This document shows positions 1-6,230 of a DNA stretch of 15,901 nucleotides, piece after piece. Within the stretch, counting starts at the first letter, position 1. Every line of letters begins with the position of its first letter. The DNA comes from Prevotellaceae bacterium. GTDB taxonomy: Bacteria; Bacteroidota; Bacteroidia; Bacteroidales; UBA932. A program made the position numbers and the translations under genes. The stretch spans positions 1 to 15,901 of the forward strand of contig JAITKG010000019.1 in assembly GCA_031278495.1 (NCBI GenBank). Direction: 5' to 3'. The notes under the pieces are model-generated. The model worked only from the letters and a program-made list of their open reading frames with translations, was not told the origin of the DNA and did no database searches.

Positions 1-7
1 GCGTAAC

Positions 8-34
8 ACCCATAGGGTAGCACGAAGACGCCCT
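8..34. repeat. Left copy of a 27-bp dispersed inverted repeat
   Basis: This segment recurs as a reverse complement at 15821-15847, with 26 of 27 positions identical (the difference is C versus T in the AGCAC/AGCAT stretch). It contains CCCATAGGG and GACGCCCT. Because it touches the window edge, it may be one arm of a longer element. It has no coding potential. I infer a dispersed palindromic or MITE/REP-like element. Confidence 0.75.
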
Positions 35-53
35 AGAACAAGAAGCCCCCTAA

Positions 54-66
54 CCCCCGAAGGGGG
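54..66 (-). terminator. C5/G5 hairpin with UUCG-type loop
   Basis: CCCCC at 54-58 and GGGGG at 62-66 flank GAA. On the minus strand this reads CCCCTTCGGGG, a short stem closed by a stable UUCG tetraloop. It lies about 215 bases past the stop of the kinase gene, which is transcribed toward it. No U-run follows directly, so it could be a weak terminator or part of the dispersed repeats that fill this end. Confidence 0.3.
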
Positions 67-71
67 AAAGG

Positions 72-111
72 GATTTACGGATTTACAGATTGACAGATTT
101 ACGGATTGAGG
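72..111. repeat. Five tandem octamers (GATTTACG family)
   Basis: Five consecutive 8-base units start at 72, 80, 88, 96 and 104: GATTTACG, GATTTACA, GATTGACA, GATTTACG, GATTGAGG. They run straight into a perfect 12-base palindrome, GCTGGCGCCAGC, at 111-122. Nothing suggests coding. Confidence 0.85.
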
Positions 112-219
112 CTGGCGCCAGCAGCTAATTTGAAGATGTGATGATGTGGAGATGTGAAGATGTGGCTGGCGCCGGCTGATGTGAAGATGTGGAAATGTGG
201 AAATGTGGCTGGCGCCGGC
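111..219. repeat. Compound repeat: GATGTGNN octamer blocks separated by GCTGGCGCC(A/G)GC palindromes
   Basis: Three copies of the near-palindrome GCTGGCGCC(A/G)GC lie at 111-122, 165-176 and 208-219. Between them are two blocks of four octamers (GATGTGNN or AATGTGGN), at 135-166 and 178-209. Each block overlaps the start of the next palindrome, giving a 43-base higher-order period. The stretch 174-213 recurs inverted at 15732-15771 with 38 of 40 identical bases. Short open frames here only translate the repeat. Confidence 0.85.
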
Positions 220-281
220 AGCACTAACCGTTGTCCGTTTCCCGTGCGCCGTTCACCGTTCCGCGTTAGCCGCGCTACGAG

Positions 282-2018
282 CTACGGCTTTCCTGCTTCG
301 GGCAGGCTGAAGAGGAACTGCAATCCGCCGCCGGCGCGGTTTTTCACGGTGATGGTCCCTTTGTGGAACACAATAATGTTTTTTACTATCGCCAGTCCCA
401 GCCCGGTGCCGCCGGTGTCGCGCGTCCGCCCTTCGGTAACGCGGTAGAAGCGTTCAAACAGGCGGGGCAGGTGGCGCTGGTCGGCAATGCCTGCGCCGGT
501 GTCGGCAAAGGAAAAGTGCAGGAAGCCCTTGTCGGCTGCGTATTGGGAAATGAGTATCTTGACCTGTTTCCCGGCATGATGCACCACGTTTTCCATTAAA
601 TTGCGGAAAACGGCATACAAAAGGTTTTCGTTTCCCCAGACCCATGCGTTTTGCGGCAGGTTTGTTTCCAAAGTGATATCCTGCGCTTCGAGCAGGGCGG
701 CCATGTCGCCGGCTACGTTTTTGATGACGTCGTCCAGCGCCACCGGTTTCAATGCAAATGCGCCGGTGGCGTCTTCCAGTTTCGTCAGGAGGTTCATATC
801 GCGTATAAGTTCCGAGAGCATCAGCGTCTGGCGGTAGGCTTTTTGCAGGAAATGCCGTTCTTTTTCCGGCTCCAGCTGTTGTTCGAGGATAGTTTCCAGA
901 TACCCGCGGATGCTTGTCACCGGCGTGCGCAGTTCATGGGCGATATGTCCGGTGAGTTCCTGTTTCAGCCGGCGCGTTTTTTCCGAAGGGGTAATATCGT
1001 TCAAGACCACTTCAAAACTGTTATCGTCAAAACGGTTTATGCGCATCAGAAAACATTTCCCCTGCCGGGTAATTTGCGTTTCTGTGGTCTGCCGGCTGCC
1101 GTTGTCGCCCGGTAATTCATTGGCGGCGGCGGTGAAAAATTCTTCTTCGAGGATATGCGCCGGGTCGGTGGTTATTTCTTCGCCCAGTATATTCAGGTAT
1201 TGCAGGAATAAAGCGTTATAGAACGCTACTTTCCTGCCGGGCGTGAAAAAACAGATCCCCTCGGCGGAATGTTGTACATGTTGCAGGAGTTTTTCTTTTT
1301 CAAGCGCAATCTTTTTTTCGTGCGCTTTCAACTGCACGTAATCGTGTACGATTTTCGTACCGATGTCGCCCAGTTCATCATCCGGGAAATGCGTATTGGC
1401 GGCGAGGTGCAGCGTGTCGCTGCCGGCGGCAAGGGAAAAGTCGCGCAATTGCCGGATAGATTTTCCAAACCGTCCCGCCACATAATTTATAAACAACAAT
1501 CCCACCACAAACAACGCCATGACATAGTATAAAAAACCGTTTCCGGGCTTGAGGAAATGCCGCACATGAATATCACAGGGGAGCGCCATGCGGATGTAGT
1601 ATCCGTCAAACGGCTTGGCGTAATACAGGTATTCGCGGTTGTTGGAGGTCGAAGTACGGATATCGGAACCTTTTCCTTCCCTTGCGGCTTGGAGTATTTC
1701 CGGCCGCCCGGCATGGTTTTCCATTTGTGCTGTTTGCGGCAGGAGGTTATCGTACAGTACTTGCCCGTGCGCGTCAATCCATGTAACACGTATCGCAGGG
1801 GGAAGCAGCGTTAGCAGGCTGTCAAAAGCCGCCGTCCGGCAGCCATATTGTTTGAGGTAACGGTGGGTAATCCCGGCATAGGCGTCTAATTTTTCTTCGA
1901 GCGCTTCGGTTTTGTAAGTTCTTTCGCGGTATTGCTCAAAAGCGGCGATGCCGGCAGAGAAACCCGCCAGGATAATACAAAAACTGACAGTCAGCCGGTA
2001 TTTGTACGACAGTTTCAT
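282..2018 (-). CDS. Membrane sensor histidine kinase, PhoR-type
   Basis: This 578-residue kinase partners the response regulator just upstream: it should autophosphorylate on a histidine and pass the phosphate on. Hydrophobic segments at about residues 10-27 and 162-181 bracket a periplasmic sensing region of about 130 residues. A linker and PAS-like region (about 240-345) follow. HisKA has H361 in GHIAHELRTP. The ATPase domain shows an N-box (N473, N477), G1 DTGAG from 507 and G2 GGTGLGLA from 536. The start codon overlaps the regulator's stop as ATGA, so the two are translationally coupled. All catalytic motifs are present. The signal sensed is unknown. The regulator's sequence fits a PhoB-like class better than Bacteroides RprX/RprY, so I give no symbol. 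Confidence 0.93.
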   Translation of the reverse strand: MKLSYKYRLTVSFCIILAGFSAGIAAFEQYRERTYKTEALEEKLDAYAGITHRYLKQYGCRTAAFDSLLTLLPPAIRVTWIDAHGQVLYDNLLPQTAQMENHAGRPEILQAAREGKGSDIRTSTSNNREYLYYAKPFDGYYIRMALPCDIHVRHFLKPGNGFLYYVMALFVVGLLFINYVAGRFGKSIRQLRDFSLAAGSDTLHLAANTHFPDDELGDIGTKIVHDYVQLKAHEKKIALEKEKLLQHVQHSAEGICFFTPGRKVAFYNALFLQYLNILGEEITTDPAHILEEEFFTAAANELPGDNGSRQTTETQITRQGKCFLMRINRFDDNSFEVVLNDITPSEKTRRLKQELTGHIAHELRTPVTSIRGYLETILEQQLEPEKERHFLQKAYRQTLMLSELIRDMNLLTKLEDATGAFALKPVALDDVIKNVAGDMAALLEAQDITLETNLPQNAWVWGNENLLYAVFRNLMENVVHHAGKQVKILISQYAADKGFLHFSFADTGAGIADQRHLPRLFERFYRVTEGRTRDTGGTGLGLAIVKNIIVFHKGTITVKNRAGGGLQFLFSLPEAGKP

Positions 2019-2695
2019 TCTCCGGGTATATTAAACCGGTAGCCGTAACCGGGGCGGCTGGATATTAACAGGGCGTAGTTGCCTAATTTTTTCCGCAGCC
2101 GGGTAATGTGTACGTCAATGGTTCGTTCGGTAGTGTAGAGCGCGTCTTTCCATATCCGGTCGATAATATCTTCCCGGCGGAATACTTTGGACGGATTAGC
2201 CGCCAGCAGCGCCAGTATTTCAAACTCGGTTTTGGTAAGCGGCAAGGCTTTGCGTCCAACAATCACTTCTTTTGTTTCCAAATCAATCACGACCTCGCCG
2301 AAGACTAAGCGGCCGCCCTTTTCTTTTATACCTGCCGTACGTTTAAGTACCGCCTTGACGCGCGCCACAATTTCCTTGATGGAAAAAGGTTTTGATACAT
2401 AATCGTCGCCGCCCACCGAGAAGCCGGTGAGCATGTCGTTTTCGGTATCTTTAGCCGTCAGGAAAATAATGGGAACAGAATAGCCGTTGCGGCGCAAGTG
2501 TTCCGCCATTTTATAGCCCGACATACCGCCCATCATAACATCCAGCAGGATTAACGCGTAGCCGGGCGTAAATTTCTTCAATGCGTCTTCGGCTGAATAT
2601 GCGCAGTCGATTTGGTATCCTTCGTTGGAAAGGTTGAAAGCAAGGATTTCGCAAATATCCCTGTCGTCGTCTACTAATAATATTCTTTCGCCCAT
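2015..2695 (-). CDS. OmpR/PhoB-family response regulator
   Basis: This 226-residue DNA-binding regulator is the first gene of the two-component operon. The receiver domain (1-120) has acidic residues D9-D11, phosphoacceptor D52 in LILLDVMM, T80 and K102 in SKPFS. The C-terminal winged helix ends with RTIDVHITRLRKKLG and RPGYGYRF, typical of the OmpR/PhoB class. An in-frame ATG exists 25 codons upstream, but I chose the ATG at 2695. The receiver domain begins there (MGERILLVDDD), and a -7 box TACCTTTG lies between the two candidates, so the longer form could not be made from that promoter. Its stop overlaps the kinase start by 4 bases. Targets are unknown, and the divergent fic gene is one candidate by position only. 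Confidence 0.95.
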   Translation of the reverse strand: MGERILLVDDDRDICEILAFNLSNEGYQIDCAYSAEDALKKFTPGYALILLDVMMGGMSGYKMAEHLRRNGYSVPIIFLTAKDTENDMLTGFSVGGDDYVSKPFSIKEIVARVKAVLKRTAGIKEKGGRLVFGEVVIDLETKEVIVGRKALPLTKTEFEILALLAANPSKVFRREDIIDRIWKDALYTTERTIDVHITRLRKKLGNYALLISSRPGYGYRFNIPGE

Positions 2696-2719
2696 GGTTG
2701 TTAGTAAAAAAAGTCCCGG

Positions 2720-2727
2720 CAAAGGTA
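2720..2727 (-). promoter_or_regulatory. Proximal -7 box (TACCTTTG) of the two-component operon
   Basis: On the minus strand this reads TACCTTTGC, matching the Bacteroidetes -7 consensus TAnnTTTG. It lies about 25 bases before the chosen ATG at 2695, giving a short leader. No clear -33 TTTG is seen at the usual 19-20 base spacing, so strength is uncertain. Confidence 0.55.
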
Positions 2728-2816
2728 CAAATAAAATACTGTCCGCGAATGACCATTGCTGCAAAAACAATACGTTCTGTTAATCGTTGTTTCATTTTTC
2801 GCACTCATTAGCGGGA

Positions 2817-2824
2817 CAAAAGTA
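2817..2824 (-). promoter_or_regulatory. Candidate distal -7 box (TACTTTTG)
   Basis: A second TAnnTTTG match on the minus strand lies about 120 bases before the regulator's ATG. If used, it would give a longer leader containing an out-of-frame ATG-led reading frame (MKQRLTERIV...) that runs into the regulator gene. No good -33 element is visible. This is a weak call on its own. Confidence 0.3.
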
Positions 2825-2901
2825 CCCAGCCGCCATTACAACTGCCTTGCAATATTGTTACAATCCGGTTGCGGCAATGGAATGAAGACGTAAAAAATGT
2901 T

Positions 2902-2909
2902 TACCTTTG
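2902..2909 (+). promoter_or_regulatory. -7 box (TACCTTTG) of the fic gene
   Basis: TACCTTTG matches TAnnTTTG and lies 22 bases before the ATG at 2932. It is the same octamer as the box of the divergent regulator gene. A start further upstream at 2869 would lie ahead of this promoter, which supports the shorter protein. No -33 element at standard spacing was found. Confidence 0.55.
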
Positions 2910-2931
2910 TAGCCGGTTATATTTTTATAAC

Positions 2932-3780
2932 ATGGAAAATATAGGTATCCATAGCATTTCCAATGAACCCATGAATGATATACTCGCCCTGGTAACACAG
3001 TACAAAGAACTGGGCTTGCATACTATTATTGACTATGACAAGTTCAACCGCTATGCTGTTACGTATCATTCTACGGCGCTCGAAGGGGCTACATTGACCG
3101 AAGAAGAAACGGCAGTGCTGCTCGACGAAGGTATTACGCCGAAGGGCAAGCCGCTTGAACATTCGCTCATGGTGAAAGACCATTACGATGCTTTATTGTT
3201 TGTGCTGCATGCTGCGGAAAACAGGACGCCCGTAACGGCAGGCTTTATCCGGCAAATAAGCGCACGGGTAATGAAAACAACAGGCAGCATAATAAACACG
3301 CCGCTTGGAACAGTGGACGCCAGCAAAGGCGAATTAAGGAAAAGCAATGTCCGCGCAGGCAGGCATTATTTCATCACCTATGACAAAGTGCCGGATGCCC
3401 TCGCCCTTTTTGTACGGCAAATAGCCGGTGATTTGCAAAAAGCCGCCACGCCCGATAAACAGTTGCTGCTTGCGTTTTCGGCGCATTTCGATTTGGTATC
3501 CATTCATCCGTTTTATGACGGCAACGGTCGTGTGAGCCGGCTGTTGATGAATTATATTCAAGCCTTGTTTTCCCTGCCTTTGTCTATCGTTTTTCAGGAC
3601 GACAAGGCGGCATACATTACCGCATTAAATGAAAGCGGGAAAGCCGAAAACAAACAGCCATTCTATGATTTCATGCTGCAGGAATATACACGGTTTTTGA
3701 CTGGGGAAATACAAAAATACCATTCTTTGCAGCAAACGCCTCCGGTAAAAAAAGGCAGCAGCTTCGGGCTGTTTTTCTAA
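2932..3780 (+). CDS. Fic-domain AMP-transferase (adenylyltransferase), self-inhibited class
   Basis: This 282-residue cytoplasmic enzyme carries the complete Fic motif HPFYDGNGRVSR at residues 192-203 (catalytic H192). Such enzymes transfer AMP from ATP to hydroxyl side chains of target proteins. Near the N-terminus, STALEG (47-52) fits the inhibitory helix motif (S/T)xxxE(G/N) of class II Fic proteins, with E51 the inhibitory glutamate. A separate antitoxin is therefore not needed, and none is seen beside it. The N-terminal part resembles the Fic_N domain. No membrane segment or signal peptide is present. The ATG at 2932 was preferred over an upstream in-frame ATG at 2869 because the -7 box lies between them. 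The gene diverges from the two-component operon. The target protein is unknown. Confidence 0.92.
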   Translation: MENIGIHSISNEPMNDILALVTQYKELGLHTIIDYDKFNRYAVTYHSTALEGATLTEEETAVLLDEGITPKGKPLEHSLMVKDHYDALLFVLHAAENRTPVTAGFIRQISARVMKTTGSIINTPLGTVDASKGELRKSNVRAGRHYFITYDKVPDALALFVRQIAGDLQKAATPDKQLLLAFSAHFDLVSIHPFYDGNGRVSRLLMNYIQALFSLPLSIVFQDDKAAYITALNESGKAENKQPFYDFMLQEYTRFLTGEIQKYHSLQQTPPVKKGSSFGLFF

Positions 3781-3821
3781 CATAACTATTGTGCAAAAAA
3801 TAGCTTTTTGTATTAACGATG

Positions 3822-4622
3822 TCACCGAAGATACAATGTCCGACTATTCTTATCACCGTCTCTTCGGGAAGTACAAAATATCACATATGCATTTCTACTA
3901 GGTACCCAAGTCCAATCACCACAATAATCACACGGTTCTGTACCGTCTGGATAGGGGTGTGGATATGCACGTTGAAGATTTAATGTGTTAGCGGGTACTG
4001 TACCTTGATAACAAGGTGCAGCAGTGTTATCAGCGGCATCAACACTATATATTCCAGCCAAACAGCTTGCATTACCCCAAAATTCATAGTACCAAGCACT
4101 CCACACTCGAAAACTGGTAACACTTCCATACATCACAGTTCCATTGCTTATCGCATAAGCGCGAATATAAAATATAGTAGAATAGGCGGTGGTTACCCAA
4201 TTATAGCTCATTGTTCCCGTGCCGGAAGAAACAGTAAGTTTTGTTCCTGTGGCAGTGGTAGGCGAAGCATCGGAAGAACTGTATAAAAATCCGCGTTCGG
4301 TTACTGGTGCACTGGTATTAGAACCATTTAATATGTACATATTACTATAATCGTTAGCAATAGCATTTGCTCCTGTTACACTATTTGTTGCAATTGCCGC
4401 AATTATACCGGGACAAGCCGTAGCGTCGGTGACGGCAGTAATTGTTTTTCCACTTATAGGAGTATAGTTGGTTTTTGAAGTTACCGTAACGGTGGTTCCA
4501 TCATTATAGGTAATATAGAAAGGTAGCGTACCTTTAAAATCAACGCTTGTAGGCGTAGTATAATAAGCTCCCGGTGGAAAATCCGTTGCATACGCGCAGG
4601 CGTTGAATTTCGCCGGCAACAA
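3822..4622 (-). pseudogene. Fragment of a Bacteroidetes surface repeat protein (Fn3-like)
   Basis: An open frame of about 266 codons resembles the C-terminal part of large secreted Bacteroidetes surface proteins. It is rich in Thr, Ser, Gly and Ala. One segment, from ERGFLYSSS through YIRAYA to SVTSFRV (about residues 109-173), looks like the Fn3-like repeats of such proteins. KTITAVTDATACPG is also typical of them. It has no ATG start: the first usable codon is TTG at 4620-4622, and an in-frame stop lies at 4638-4640. There is no signal peptide and no room for the missing N-terminus before the next gene. Two CxxC-like cysteine pairs occur near the end. Most likely this is a truncated remnant, although use of a rare start cannot be excluded. 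Base composition is more AT-rich than in the flanking genes. Confidence 0.6.
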
Positions 4623-4700
4623 TGTAATGAGATTTTTTTAAATTGCAAATCTTTTTAACACGCTTATTGAAAAAAATCACCTAATACATTAAAAGAAAAT

Positions 4701-4726
4701 AGCACACAGCATGATATCTGTGCGCT
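4701..4726 (-). terminator. Intrinsic terminator of the ATPase gene
   Basis: Nine-base arms at 4701-4709 and 4718-4726 flank an 8-base loop, 12 bases past the ATPase stop codon. On the minus-strand transcript all nine positions pair (one G-U wobble) and ATTTTCTTTTA follows. On the plus strand one position is an A-C mismatch. The hairpin therefore fits minus-strand termination. Confidence 0.6.
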
Positions 4727-4738
4727 ACATTTTGTTGA

Positions 4739-5929
4739 TTAGTATAAAAATCCAAATAACCACAGCGGAATGGTATTGTGGTGCCCGTATTCAATGTTGT
4801 CGGCAGCTACAAAAGCATTTTTCACCGCCTTGATTTGTTGCATAGTTTTGTTTTTTCCACCTACTTCAAACGTTAATTTTTTATTGACAAAAAAATCACC
4901 TTTATCAGTAAATTCCACTTTATTATCTTTGCTCAACTGGTTTACAAAAAACGTTTCGCGCAAATTGCCTGTATCGGGTTTATCCATCGACAGTGCATGC
5001 ATCAGGTTCGGATTATCCAAAAATAATTTATCCGGTTTCTGCAATATACCGATGCCTTGCGCCGGCTTGAAAATGCTCTTGGTCAATCCAGCCTGACCCA
5101 TGTAGTGCAGGTACGCAAGCAAGGTATTCCTGTTTATCCCGGTACGTTCGCTTAGTTTGGTAATATTGGGAATGAAAGGTACTGCCTGCGCAATAATAAA
5201 CAACAGTTGTTTCAATTTATTAGTGTAAGCCATATCTATTCCGCGCAGTAGCGGCAGTTCCAGCTCAATAATCATATTTACCGTTTCCTGAATACGCGTA
5301 TGGTAAGTGCTGTCCATCTCATTAAAAAACGGGTAGTAGCCTTTCTGCAAATAGGTTCCAAAGTATTTTATCGGCTTCACTTTTTGCACTGTGTCAGCGG
5401 CTATTTCCACATGTTTTTTCAAAATATCGTTCAACGAAAAAGCCGGTAAATGCAATCTTTGCATCATGTTCAGGTATTCGCGAAATGAAAGCCCCTGCAT
5501 CGTGTGAACAATTGCCCGGCGGCTCAAGTCAGCGCGCCGGTTCAAGATTTCAAGCAACGATGAGCCGGTAAACACCACTTTTAATTCCGGGTAATCATCA
5601 TAAATATTTTTGATTTCTTGCGACCAGTTTGGATATTTATGCACTTCGTCTATAAGCAGGTGTACGCCGCCGAATTTGGCAAAATGGTCGGCTAAATCCA
5701 CTAATTTATTTTCTGTAAACCAAATATTGTCCAAACTCACATACAAGCTTGTTTCCGGGTCTAAATACCGTTTGGCATATTGCAGCAGCAAAGTGGTTTT
5801 GCCTATTCCGCGAGCGCCTTTTATTCCAATAAGGCGGGCTTCCCAAAGTACTGTATCCATATCGCCACGAATAAAATCAAAATTCACGGTTTGCAATTTT
5901 TTCCGGTATAATTCTATTAAACGTTCCAT
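4739..5929 (-). CDS. AAA_14-type ATPase with C-terminal DUF4143/nuclease-like domain
   Basis: This 396-residue P-loop ATPase shows Walker A GARGIGKTT (38-46), Walker B LLIDEVHKYPNW (91-102), a sensor-like VVFTGSS (118-124) and an arginine cluster RRADLSRR (131-138). The middle has winged-helix character (KLSERTGINRNTLLAYLHY). The C-terminal part, with D345 and FEVGGKNKT (E355, K359), recalls the PD-(D/E)xK-like fold of DUF4143/DUF234 ATPases. The family is common and often variable in Bacteroidetes genomes, and its cellular role is not established. No signal peptide or membrane segment is present. The gene is intact, with its own promoter at 5954-5985 and a terminator. It is somewhat AT-rich compared with gyrA, consistent with an accessory gene. 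Confidence 0.88.
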   Translation of the reverse strand: MERLIELYRKKLQTVNFDFIRGDMDTVLWEARLIGIKGARGIGKTTLLLQYAKRYLDPETSLYVSLDNIWFTENKLVDLADHFAKFGGVHLLIDEVHKYPNWSQEIKNIYDDYPELKVVFTGSSLLEILNRRADLSRRAIVHTMQGLSFREYLNMMQRLHLPAFSLNDILKKHVEIAADTVQKVKPIKYFGTYLQKGYYPFFNEMDSTYHTRIQETVNMIIELELPLLRGIDMAYTNKLKQLLFIIAQAVPFIPNITKLSERTGINRNTLLAYLHYMGQAGLTKSIFKPAQGIGILQKPDKLFLDNPNLMHALSMDKPDTGNLRETFFVNQLSKDNKVEFTDKGDFFVNKKLTFEVGGKNKTMQQIKAVKNAFVAADNIEYGHHNTIPLWLFGFLY

Positions 5930-5953
5930 AGCTGTTTTGTTTATTTCTCATTG

Positions 5954-5985
5954 CAAAAATACAATAATTTGTTTAATGTACAAAA
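5954..5985 (-). promoter_or_regulatory. Promoter of the ATPase gene
   Basis: On the minus strand, TTTTG (plus 5981-5985), a 19-base spacer and TATTTTTG (plus 5954-5961) match the Bacteroidetes -33/-7 pair. The box ends 24 bases before the ATG at 5929. The spacing equals that of the infC promoter in this window. Confidence 0.75.
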
Positions 5986-6011
5986 CAATTTTATATTTTT
6001 TTATATATTGT

Positions 6012-6056
6012 AATAAGCAATTTATACAAAAAATTGCTTATTGCATTAAGCAATTT
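6012..6056. promoter_or_regulatory. Three-arm AAGCAATTT repeat upstream of gyrA and the ATPase gene
   Basis: Arm 1 (6012-6023, AATAAGCAATTT) and arm 2 (6031-6042) form a perfect 12-base inverted repeat with a 7-base loop. The core of arm 2 (6031-6040) also pairs perfectly over 10 bases with arm 3 (6047-6056, TAAGCAATTT), with a 6-base loop. The set lies 27 bases upstream of the ATPase -33 box and about 135 bases before the gyrA -7 box. It could be a protein-binding operator with three half-sites or alternative hairpins. The rest of the 301-base gap 5930-6230 is AT-rich and holds only the two promoters. Confidence 0.5.
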
Positions 6057-6190
6057 AATAAAGTTTAATGGCAATTATGTGATAATACATTATATGTAAG
6101 TAAAATTATTTACCTGAATTTAGCGGCAAATATATTAGGACATGTTGAAAACTCATCTGGAAAAGACGCTTTTTTTTCCTGTTTTTTTTG

Positions 6191-6198
6191 TACCTTCG
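6191..6198 (+). promoter_or_regulatory. -7 box (TACCTTCG) of gyrA
   Basis: TACCTTCG is a one-base variant of TAnnTTTG located 32 bases before the gyrA ATG. infC has the parallel variant TACTTTCG. Upstream are T-rich tracts but no clear -33 TTTG at standard distance. Confidence 0.5.
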
Positions 6199-6230
6199 CA
6201 CACTTTAATTTTAAGAAAAAATGAAGAACC

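Noticed and set aside
72..219. Possible CRISPR array from regular repeats
   Set aside because: Units are 8 bases with no unique spacers, and no cas gene is present. The 43-base period comes from octamers plus a palindrome.
154..447. Open frame of 97 codons on the plus strand starting in the octamer repeats
   Set aside because: It translates tandem repeats (MKMWL..VKMWKCGNV) and then runs antisense to the end of the kinase gene; no promoter or family resemblance.
282..2695. Assignment as RprX/RprY
   Set aside because: The receiver sequence and kinase layout fit a PhoB/PhoR-like Bacteroidetes pair better, so no symbol was given.
2511..2804. Minus-strand frame MRKMKQRLTER... overlapping the response regulator
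   Set aside because: Most of it is an alternative frame of the regulator gene. Kept only as a possible leader effect in the findings.
3781..3821. Weak hairpin CAAAAA/TTTTTG after the fic stop as terminator
   Set aside because: All-AT stem of five to six pairs with no supporting U-run; too weak to call.
2932..5929. Fic plus ATPase as a defence island or toxin-antitoxin system
   Set aside because: The Fic enzyme has its inhibitory helix in cis. The ATPase has its own promoter and opposite strand, and a surface-protein fragment lies between. No further defence gene is seen.
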